From an uncultured Campylobacter sp. (lineage in GTDB: Bacteria; Actinomycetota; Actinomycetes; Mycobacteriales; Mycobacteriaceae): a stretch of DNA of 11,052 nt. Positions 1 to 5,860 of the stretch are shown here, piece by piece. The stretch is taken from contig CAMIME010000058.1 in assembly GCA_946221035.1 (NCBI GenBank), positions 1 to 11,052 on the forward strand. The letters run 5' to 3'. The notes under the pieces were generated by a model that did not search any database, was not told the origin of the DNA, and was given only the letters and a program-made list of their open reading frames with translations. Positions within the stretch are counted from its first letter, which is position 1; each line of letters opens with the position of its first letter. The translations under genes were made by a program, and so were the position numbers.

Positions 1-60
1 GCACCCAAAACCCGGCCAACTCGGCATCCTGATATCGGCATCTGTGGTCAACTCGACATC
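1..60. repeat. 60-bp intergenic repeat, copy 1 (may continue left of the window)
   Basis: This copy matches positions 159-218 at 59 of 60 bases; the one difference is A at 56 against G at 214. The unit contains three short copies of TCGGCATC (21-28, 35-42, and 53-60 with one change). The second of these lies within TATCGGCAT (33-41), whose inverted copy ATGCCGATA sits at 134-142. The copy begins at the first base of the window, so its true left edge is unknown. No coding role is visible. It is probably a species-specific intergenic repeat, but I cannot name a family. Confidence 0.9.
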
Positions 61-158
61 TAGACCCCGTTCAGCCCCCGAGCAGATGCCAACGGCACCC
101 TGGTAACTCCCGCTGACCCCTCTGAAAATCCAAATGCCGATACCAGCGCGCCCAATAG

Positions 159-218
159 GCACCCAAAACCCGGCCAACTCGGCATCCTGATATCGGCATC
201 TGTGGTCAACTCGGCATC
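159..218. repeat. 60-bp intergenic repeat, copy 2
   Basis: This is the second copy of the repeat, exactly 158 bp downstream of copy 1 and in the same orientation. Similarity resumes after a gap: GCCCCCGAGCA occurs at 74-84 after copy 1 and at 221-231 after copy 2, with 11 fewer intervening bases in copy 2. The duplicated block is therefore longer than 60 bp and has lost or gained a small piece. It ends about 35 bp from the thrB stop codon, so any transcript reading past thrB would contain it. Confidence 0.9.
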
Positions 219-265
219 CGGCCCCCGAGCAAACCGCACCCGGCAAGACAACCGGCAGGAAGCAC

Positions 266-1195
266 CTAGTCCTGGACCAGCTCCGCGGTGGCGGGACCGG
301 CAACGTTGAGCTCGATGACGCGGAGGCCGGAGGCGCGGGCATCGTCGAGGAGGGCAGAATCCACGTCTGAGGTGGACAGCACCATGGCGGTCGGCCCTGC
401 ACCGGAGAGGTACGCGGCGTAACCGCGGTTGCGCAGACGGTTGACCCACTCGGCGGTGACTGGGAGGACGTCGGCGCGGTAAGGCTGGTGCAGGCGGTCG
501 CGGGTGCCCTCAAAGAGGAGCTCGGGGTGGTGCTGCAGGGCGGCCGTCATCACGGCGGTGCGGGACACATTGAAGCGCGCGGCGGTATGTGTGACGTGGG
601 AAGGCAGCACCTTGCGCACGGCATTCGTCGACGCGTGGAAGTCGGGCACGAGGGCGACGGCGCGAATGGATTCATCGACTGGGATGCGCACGGCACGGTA
701 GGACGGTTTCGACCGGCCGTCGACAGGGATGTCGGTCCAGGAGACGACCGCTCCGCCCAGGGCGGATGCGCCCGCGTTGTCCGGGTGCCCCTCGAACTCG
801 GAGGACAGCTGCACAATCGCGTCCTGGTCCAGCGGGGAACCTGCGAGCGCATTCGCGGCAACCACACCGGCGACCGCAGCCGCGGCAGACGAGCCCAGGC
901 CCCGGGACTGCGGGATGGTGTTGTGGCACACCACGCGAAGGCCCGGGGCCGAGACGTCGGCGGCGGCGAGCCCGGAATGGATCGCCTTGACCACCAGGTG
1001 GGAGGAGTCGCGGGGCAGGTCGTCGGCGCCCTCGCCGAAGATCTCCACCTCGAGGCCGGAGGCGGTCACCTCGACCTCAACCGTGTCGTAGATGCTCAGG
1101 GCGATGCCGAGGGTGTCGAATCCGGGGCCCAGGTTCGCCGAGGAACCCGGAACGGTGACGGTGGCCTTCAGCCCTACCTGCAAGTCGGTAGCCAT
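266..1195 (-). CDS. thrB: Homoserine kinase ThrB
   Basis: This cytoplasmic enzyme phosphorylates L-homoserine with ATP to give O-phospho-L-homoserine, the substrate of threonine synthase. It belongs to the GHMP kinase family. The 309-residue protein has the early PGSSANLGPGFD block (16-27), the GHMP ATP-binding loop PQSRGLGSSAAAA (95-107), the EGHPDN block (135-140) and the C-terminal AYLSGAGPTAM block (261-271). The length equals that of C. glutamicum ThrB as I recall it, and the sequence is very similar throughout. The ATG at 1195 has a GGGGG Shine-Dalgarno-like run at 1204-1208 with 8 bp spacing. That run overlaps the last base of the hom stop codon, and only 12 bp separate the genes, so thrB should be co-transcribed and perhaps translationally coupled with hom. 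thrC is not next to it, as in other corynebacteria. Confidence 0.97.
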   Translation of the reverse strand: MATDLQVGLKATVTVPGSSANLGPGFDTLGIALSIYDTVEVEVTASGLEVEIFGEGADDLPRDSSHLVVKAIHSGLAAADVSAPGLRVVCHNTIPQSRGLGSSAAAAVAGVVAANALAGSPLDQDAIVQLSSEFEGHPDNAGASALGGAVVSWTDIPVDGRSKPSYRAVRIPVDESIRAVALVPDFHASTNAVRKVLPSHVTHTAARFNVSRTAVMTAALQHHPELLFEGTRDRLHQPYRADVLPVTAEWVNRLRNRGYAAYLSGAGPTAMVLSTSDVDSALLDDARASGLRVIELNVAGPATAELVQD

Positions 1196-1207
1196 AACCT
1201 TTACCCC

Positions 1208-2563
1208 CTACTCCGCGCCGAGGCGAATGACGGAGTTGACGGAGAGGACGGCCTCGTGGTTCGTCAGCTCGTCGACAATCTCGCGGAGGTCGCGCTCGCG
1301 GGCGGCGTGGGTCACCAAAATCAGGTGCGCGCCGTCTCCGGATTCCTCCTGGCGGACGTCCGAGATCGAGATGTTGCGCTCCGCGAACCGTGCTGCGAGA
1401 TCGGTGAGAACTCCCACGCGGTCGTGGATGGTCATGTTGATGTGGTAGCGCGTAGTCACCTCGTCGAACGGCACCACCGGGTAATCCGCATACGGGTTCT
1501 CGGCGGGCGCGCGGCCGCCGTGCACCTTATTGCGGGCTGCGCCAACCAGGTCACCCAGGACTGCGGACGCGGTCGGTGCACCCCCTGCGCCGTTGCCGTA
1601 GAACATCAGCCGACCAGCGGCCTCGGCCTCAACGAAGATCGCGTTGTAGGACTTGTCCACGCTGGCCAGCGGGTGCTCGTTCGGCACCAAAGTCGGGTGG
1701 ACGCGTGCGTTGACCCCGGTGGTTTTGCCGGAGTCGTCGACAAGCCGCTCGCAAATTGCAAGAAGCTTGATGGTCTGGTTGGACTGCTTGGCGGCCTCGA
1801 TGTCGGCGGCGGTGACTTTGGTGATGCCCTCGCAGTGGACGTCGTCGAAGGTGACGCGGGTGTGGAAGCCCATGGAGGCGAGGATGGCAGCCTTGGATGC
1901 GGCGTCGTGGCCCTCAACATCGGCGGTCGGATCGGCCTCGGCGTAACCCAGGCGGGTGGCCTCGGCGAGCGCGTCTTCGTAGCTCGCGCCGGTGCTCGCC
2001 ATCGCGTCCAGGATGAAGTTTGTGGTGCCGTTGACAATGCCGGAAATGCGCTCGATCTGGTCGCCCGCGAGCGAACGGCGCAGCATACCCACCACCGGGA
2101 TTGCGGCCGCAACGGCGGCTTCGTAGTAGAGGTCGACACCCGCGGCGTTCGCGGCATCCGCGAGCTCAGCGCTGTGCGCGGCCACAAGCGCCTTGTTCGC
2201 CGTGACGACGGACTTACCGGCGTTCAGCGCCTCCAGCACGAGCTCGCGCGGGTAATCGATGCCGCCAATCAGCTCGACCACAATGTCCACGTCATCTCGT
2301 GTGACCAGCTCGCGCGCGTTGTCAGTCAGGTACAGGCCCTGGACTTCCGGAGCATCCTTATGCTTCTCGACGTCCGACACGGCGACACCCCGCACCTCCA
2401 GCGGACTGCCGATCCGGTTTTCAAGGCTGGTGGAAAATGCCTGTAGCAGGTTCAGCACCTCGGTGCCCACCGTGCCCTTGCCCAGGACGGCAATGCCGAC
2501 CGGGGTGCCAATGCCCTTGCCCGGGTAGTTGCCGTTGACGCTTTCGACGCTCGTGGGTGCCAT
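1208..2563 (-). CDS. hom: Homoserine dehydrogenase Hom
   Basis: Hom reduces aspartate semialdehyde to homoserine with NAD(P)H at the branch toward threonine and methionine. From the chosen start it is 451 residues. It has an N-terminal Rossmann fold with GKGTVG (28-33), the catalytic block GYAEADPTADVEGHDAASKAA with probable Asp220 and Lys224, and a C-terminal ACT domain (about 375-449) for feedback control. The glycine of RVGVL (Gly384) corresponds to Gly378 of C. glutamicum Hom, whose change to Glu is known to relieve threonine inhibition, so an intact allosteric site is expected. Lysine in GKGTVG replaces the phenylalanine of C. glutamicum. A GTG at 2617 would add 18 residues, but the ATG at 2563 has an AGGAG site at the right distance and the usual family length. 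Confidence 0.96.
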   Translation of the reverse strand: MAPTSVESVNGNYPGKGIGTPVGIAVLGKGTVGTEVLNLLQAFSTSLENRIGSPLEVRGVAVSDVEKHKDAPEVQGLYLTDNARELVTRDDVDIVVELIGGIDYPRELVLEALNAGKSVVTANKALVAAHSAELADAANAAGVDLYYEAAVAAAIPVVGMLRRSLAGDQIERISGIVNGTTNFILDAMASTGASYEDALAEATRLGYAEADPTADVEGHDAASKAAILASMGFHTRVTFDDVHCEGITKVTAADIEAAKQSNQTIKLLAICERLVDDSGKTTGVNARVHPTLVPNEHPLASVDKSYNAIFVEAEAAGRLMFYGNGAGGAPTASAVLGDLVGAARNKVHGGRAPAENPYADYPVVPFDEVTTRYHINMTIHDRVGVLTDLAARFAERNISISDVRQEESGDGAHLILVTHAARERDLREIVDELTNHEAVLSVNSVIRLGAE

Positions 2564-2572
2564 GTGCCAAAA

Positions 2573-2577
2573 CTCCT
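2573..2577 (-). promoter_or_regulatory. Ribosome binding site that decides the hom start
   Basis: On the minus strand this reads AGGAG, 9 bp before the ATG at 2563. The upstream in-frame GTG at 2617 has no purine-rich site in front of it. This supports the 451-residue Hom rather than the 469-residue form. Confidence 0.75.
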
Positions 2578-2596
2578 GTGTCACTTCTCGGTATGT

Positions 2597-2636
2597 ATCC
2601 GGCAGTCTAACTGGCACCTGTCAGGGCGCCGAAGTC
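2597..2636 (-). promoter_or_regulatory. Candidate hom-thrB promoter in the lysA-hom gap
   Basis: The 92-bp gap 2564-2655 is large enough for a promoter. On the minus strand TAGACT (2604-2609) fits the corynebacterial -10 pattern TANNNT and would place the start of transcription near 2597, giving a leader of about 34 nt with the AGGAG site. No good -35 box lies about 17 bp upstream. The TAGAC of the -10 also matches one half of the McbR methionine-repressor motif TAGAC-N6-GTCTA, but the second half matches at only two of five bases. Transcription could also read through from lysA. Confidence 0.35.
2613..2630 (-). other. Small hairpin between lysA and hom
   Basis: In the minus-strand RNA, GGCGCC and GGUGCC can form a 6-bp stem including one G-U pair, around the loop CUGACA. 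No U run follows, so it is not a standard intrinsic terminator. It could be a processing site or a chance structure just upstream of the candidate hom -10 box. Confidence 0.3.
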
Positions 2637-2655
2637 CTTAGCGCGTATCTGGCGG

Positions 2656-4020
2656 TTAATATTCACGCGCCAGCAAATCTTCGACTGTCTCCCGCCGCAC
2701 CATCGGGGTGATCCGGCCACCCCGGACGGAGACGACGGCAGGTTTGCCGAAGGCGTTGTAGTTCGACGCCATGGAATAGCAGTACGCGCCGGTGGCGGCC
2801 AACGTAATTAAATCCCCCGGGGCAATGTCGTTGGGCCAGCGCGCGTCCTCGACCAGGATGTCGCCGGACTCGCAGTGGGAGCCGACGAGCCGGGTATCGG
2901 TGAGGGGGCCGTCGACGAAGCGGTTGGCCACGCGAGCGTCGTAAAGTGCGCCGTACAGCGCGGGGCGGATGTTGTCGCTCATGCCGCCGTCGACGGCGAT
3001 GTAGCGGCGCGACGTGGTGTAGGAGGTGTCGACGTCCTTGATCACGCCCGCGGTGTACACCGTCACCGCCGCGGGCCCTGCGATGGCGCGGCCGGGCTCG
3101 ACCACCACGGTGGGCGCTTGAATGCCAAGTTCATCGGCGGTTTCCTGCACCGCGCGAAGCAGGTCGGCGGCAACCTCCTGGACATCGAGCGGTGACTCCC
3201 CCGGCATGTAGGCGATGCCGTAGCCGCCGCCCAGGTCCAAGAATCCCAGGGCAACGCCGTACTCGTTGAATATCTGCGCATACAGGCCCAGCACGCGCTC
3301 CGCGGCGAGCTTGAACCCTTCGGCGTCGAAGACCTGGGAGCCCACGTGGCAGTGGAGGCCGGTGAGCTCGAGCCAGTCCGACTTCAAGGCGTTGACCGCC
3401 GCCGTCAGGGCATCGCCGGAGGCGAGAGACAGGCCGAACTTCTGGTCCTCGTGGCTTGTGGCGATGAATTCGTGCGTGTGCGCGTCCACGCCCGGCTTCA
3501 CACGCACGAACACGTCTTGCTTCACGCCGGCGTCCCGCGCGACGGCCTCCAGCTGGGCCAGCTCCTGGTGGTTGTCAATGACCACGTGGCCGACCTTCGA
3601 TTCCACGCACAGGCGCAGGAACGCGTCCGACTTGTTGTTGCCGTGCACCGTAATGCGCTCGGGCGGAAAATCGGCGGCGAGGGCGATGCGCAACTCATTT
3701 TCGCTGGCCACGTCGAGTGCGAGCCCCTCTTCGTCCACCCACCGCGCCAACGCACGGGTGAGGAAGGCCTTCGAGGCGTAGTGGACGTTCTCCGGCGCCC
3801 CAAACGCGCGGGCCATGTCGCGGCAGCGGGAGCGGAAATCGTCCTCGTCTACCACGACAACGGGCGTGCCGTACTCCTCAGCGATCTCCGGCAGGGGCAC
3901 ACCCGCGACGGTGATCACGCCATCTTCTTCCCGCTTCGCCCCGCGGGGCCACACGTGCGCAGGGAGGTCGTTGAACGTGCCGTCGTCCGTACCAAACGGG
4001 GTGGAGATGAAGACAGTCAT
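2656..4020 (-). CDS. lysA: Diaminopimelate decarboxylase LysA
   Basis: LysA decarboxylates meso-diaminopimelate to L-lysine with pyridoxal phosphate, the last step of lysine synthesis. The 454-residue protein is a fold-III PLP enzyme. It has the PLP-binding lysine in HYASKAF (Lys84), GLHCHVGSQ (221-229), the glycine-rich phosphate loop GGGYG (264-268), EPGR (308-311), the active-site CESGD block (Cys383) and YNAF (421-424). It is slightly longer than C. glutamicum LysA (445 residues as I recall) because of a short N-terminal extension. The ATG at 4020 directly follows the argS TAA with no base between. A weak GGAG site inside the end of argS (4030-4033) has 9 bp spacing, so translation is probably coupled to argS. 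Confidence 0.97.
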   Translation of the reverse strand: MTVFISTPFGTDDGTFNDLPAHVWPRGAKREEDGVITVAGVPLPEIAEEYGTPVVVVDEDDFRSRCRDMARAFGAPENVHYASKAFLTRALARWVDEEGLALDVASENELRIALAADFPPERITVHGNNKSDAFLRLCVESKVGHVVIDNHQELAQLEAVARDAGVKQDVFVRVKPGVDAHTHEFIATSHEDQKFGLSLASGDALTAAVNALKSDWLELTGLHCHVGSQVFDAEGFKLAAERVLGLYAQIFNEYGVALGFLDLGGGYGIAYMPGESPLDVQEVAADLLRAVQETADELGIQAPTVVVEPGRAIAGPAAVTVYTAGVIKDVDTSYTTSRRYIAVDGGMSDNIRPALYGALYDARVANRFVDGPLTDTRLVGSHCESGDILVEDARWPNDIAPGDLITLAATGAYCYSMASNYNAFGKPAVVSVRGGRITPMVRRETVEDLLAREY

Positions 4021-5673
4021 TTACATCCGCTCCGGCGCACTCACACCGATGAGGCCAAGCGCGTTGGCCACAACCTGACGCGTTGCCATCGCCAGCGCCA
4101 GGCGCGCCGCATGAATCGGCTCTGGGGCTTCCCCCGCCTTGGGCAGGATCTGGCACGAGTCGTAGAACTTGTGGAAGGCGCTGGCCAGCTCCTCGGTGTA
4201 GCGGGCGATGCGGTGCGGCTCGCGCAGCTCGGCAGCCGTCTTCACTACCGCCGGGAATTCGCCGAGGGTGCGGATCAGATCGCCCTCCTTTTCGTGGGTG
4301 AGCAGGGAGAGATCCGGCTCGCTGAAGCTGACGCCCGCATCCACCGCCTTGCGCTCAATCGAGCACAGGCGCGCGTGGGCGTACTGGACGTAATAGACGG
4401 GGTTGTCCGAGGACTGCTTCGTCCACAGATCCAGGTCGATGTCCAACGTGGAGTCCACCGAGGAGCGCACCAGCGCGTAGCGCGCCCCGTCCACCCCGAT
4501 CGCGTCCACGAGGTCATCGAGCGTGATCACCGTGCCGGCGCGCTTCGACATCTTCACCGCCTGGCCGTCGCGCACCAGATTCACCATCTGGCCGATGAGC
4601 ACCTCGACCGCATCCGCGTCGTAACCCAGCGCCTGCGCGGCCGCCTTCAGTCGGGCGATGTAGCCGTGGTGGTCCGCTCCCAACATATAAATCGCCAGCG
4701 TGTGGCCTCGGTCGAACTTGTCGGCGACGTATGCGATGTCGCCCGCGATGTAGGCGGCCTCGCCGTCGGACTTGATCACCACACGGTCTTTGTCATCACC
4801 AAAATCGGTAGAGCGCAGCCACCACGCACCCTCGGATTCGTACAGGTTGCCGTTGTCCTTCAGCGTCTGCACGGCCTGATCCACCGCGCCCGACTCAAAC
4901 AACGAGTTCTCGTGGAAGTAGACGTCAAAATCGACGCCGAAATCGTGGAGCGAGGCCTTGATCTGCGCAAACATCATCTCCACGCCCGCCGCGCGGAACG
5001 TTTCCTGAATCTGCTCGGCCGAGCCCTCGAGGGCGCCAGGATGCTTATCGACGACTCCGCGAGCAATCTCCCCGATATAGTCCCCGCCGTAGCCGTCCTC
5101 CGGCGTCGGTTCGCCCTTCGCCGCCGCGACGAGCGAGCGGGCAAAGCGGTCGATCTGCCCACCGTGGTCGTTGAAGTAGTACTCGCGGGTGACCTTGGCG
5201 CCCGAGGCCTCCAGCACGCGGCCCAGCGAGTCGCCCACCGCAGCCCAGCGTGTCCCGCCCAGGTGGATTGGGCCAGTTGGGTTGGCGGAGACGAACTCGA
5301 GGTTGATCACGGAGCCGTCGTAAAGCGAAGAGCGGCCGAACGCCTCGCCTGTCTCCAAGATGGCGGCGACGAGCTCGCCCTGCGCCCCAGAGGAGATGCG
5401 CAGGTTGATGAAGCCGGGGCCGGCGACCTCCGCCGAATCGATAGCTGGGTCGGCGGTGAGTGCTTCGGCCAGCCAGCCGGCGAGCTCGCGCGGATTGGTG
5501 CCGGCCTTCTTTGCCACCTGAAGTGCGACGTTCGTGGCGTAGTCGCCGTGCTCGGGGTTTCGGGGGCGCTCGACGGTTACCGTGTCGGGGACAACGGAGG
5601 CGTCTAAATCGTGCGCCTTGAGCACCGCTGCGGCGGCGTCTTTCACAATCGTGGCAAGTTCAGCTGGCGTCAT
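4021..5673 (-). CDS. argS: Arginyl-tRNA synthetase ArgS
   Basis: ArgS joins arginine to tRNA-Arg with ATP. The 550-residue class I synthetase has the N-terminal arginyl-specific domain (about 5-95), then ANPTGPIHLGGTRWAAVGD (130-148) containing the HIGH-type motif as HLGG (137-140). It also has LGADHHGY (331-338), VKMSKRAGT (373-381) as the KMSKS equivalent, and a C-terminal DALR anticodon-binding domain from about 425. The Gly in place of the last His of HIGH occurs in actinobacterial ArgS and is not a defect. The ATG at 5673 has no Shine-Dalgarno site; a -10 box sits only 8 bp upstream, which fits a leaderless mRNA. argS and lysA form an operon known from other corynebacteria, where arginine and lysine have been reported to affect expression. 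Confidence 0.97.
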   Translation of the reverse strand: MTPAELATIVKDAAAAVLKAHDLDASVVPDTVTVERPRNPEHGDYATNVALQVAKKAGTNPRELAGWLAEALTADPAIDSAEVAGPGFINLRISSGAQGELVAAILETGEAFGRSSLYDGSVINLEFVSANPTGPIHLGGTRWAAVGDSLGRVLEASGAKVTREYYFNDHGGQIDRFARSLVAAAKGEPTPEDGYGGDYIGEIARGVVDKHPGALEGSAEQIQETFRAAGVEMMFAQIKASLHDFGVDFDVYFHENSLFESGAVDQAVQTLKDNGNLYESEGAWWLRSTDFGDDKDRVVIKSDGEAAYIAGDIAYVADKFDRGHTLAIYMLGADHHGYIARLKAAAQALGYDADAVEVLIGQMVNLVRDGQAVKMSKRAGTVITLDDLVDAIGVDGARYALVRSSVDSTLDIDLDLWTKQSSDNPVYYVQYAHARLCSIERKAVDAGVSFSEPDLSLLTHEKEGDLIRTLGEFPAVVKTAAELREPHRIARYTEELASAFHKFYDSCQILPKAGEAPEPIHAARLALAMATRQVVANALGLIGVSAPERM

Positions 5674-5681
5674 GGGCAGCT

Positions 5682-5687
5682 AGTGTA
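5682..5687 (-). promoter_or_regulatory. argS -10 box, probably leaderless start
   Basis: The minus strand reads TACACT here, a good match to the actinobacterial -10 pattern TANNNT. Only 8 bases separate it from the argS ATG, so transcription should begin at or within one or two bases of the start codon. The absence of a purine-rich ribosome site before the ATG agrees. The -35 position (around 5705-5711) shows no clear box. Confidence 0.55.
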
Positions 5688-5751
5688 ATTCAGGCCTCGG
5701 ACACGCACGGTGTCGGTGGGCACAGGAAAAATTCCGCACTAAATCACACTT

Positions 5752-5761
5752 TTCGCGCGAA
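5752..5761. promoter_or_regulatory. Palindrome in the argS-lldP divergent region, possible operator
   Basis: TTCGCGCGAA is a perfect 10-bp palindrome, and a second dyad, ACTT (5748-5751) with AAGT (5760-5763), lies over it. A 6-bp palindrome TACGTA follows at 5764-5769. These lie upstream of the candidate lldP -10 box and well upstream of the argS -10 box, a place where a lactate-responsive regulator could bind. It does not clearly match the GntR-type LldR or the GlxR consensus that I know, so the binding protein is not identified. Confidence 0.25.
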
Positions 5762-5762
5762 G

Positions 5763-5796
5763 TTACGTACATCCCACACATTTGCTGGCATATTAA
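5763..5796 (+). promoter_or_regulatory. Candidate lldP promoter
   Basis: CATATT at 5789-5794, preceded by TGG at 5786-5788, resembles an extended -10 box; the shifted TATTAA at 5791-5796 is an alternative. TACATC at 5768-5773 would give 17 bp spacing to the second choice, and TTACGT at 5763-5768 is further off. Neither -35 is good. A start near 5801 would give a leader of about 60 nt before the lldP ATG. Confidence 0.35.
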
Positions 5797-5860
5797 GCAC
5801 AGCCGGTTTCCCGGGTTTCTGTCCTAACTCCCTCGAAAACATTTCGGAAGAGAGCGTGTA

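Larger units (their letters stand above)
1..265. other. Non-coding region downstream of thrB
   Basis: The region holds the two 60-bp repeats, a 98-bp spacer between them, and about 45 bp next to thrB. I see no convincing gene. The minus-strand reading frame that crosses it is a shadow entering from thrB in another frame. I also see no clear rho-independent terminator for the hom-thrB transcript, since no strong hairpin followed by a T run reads leftward from 265. The repeats have internal inverted pieces (33-41 and 191-199 against 134-142) and could form long-range hairpins in RNA. Whether they end the transcript is unknown. Confidence 0.7.

Noticed and set aside
1..218. Possible CRISPR array
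   Set aside because: There are only two repeats, 60 bp long, with a 98-bp spacer and internal sub-repeats. No further units or cas genes are present.
488..2446. Long plus-strand open frame of 652 codons opposite thrB and hom
   Set aside because: It lies antisense to two well-identified genes, shows no family motifs, and such open frames are expected opposite high-G+C genes.
1208..2617. Longer form of Hom starting at the GTG at 2617
   Set aside because: It has no ribosome site, would span the candidate promoter, and adds 18 residues not seen in C. glutamicum Hom. The ATG at 2563 has AGGAG at proper spacing.
3346..5607. Plus-strand open frame of 753 codons opposite lysA and argS
   Set aside because: It has the same origin: the complement of conserved genes with strong third-position G+C. 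The protein is low in complexity, rich in Arg, His and Val, and matches nothing I know.
5733..5748. GlxR (CRP-type) site upstream of lldP
   Set aside because: The right half TCACA is present, but the left half reads TCCGC instead of TGTGA, so the match is too poor.
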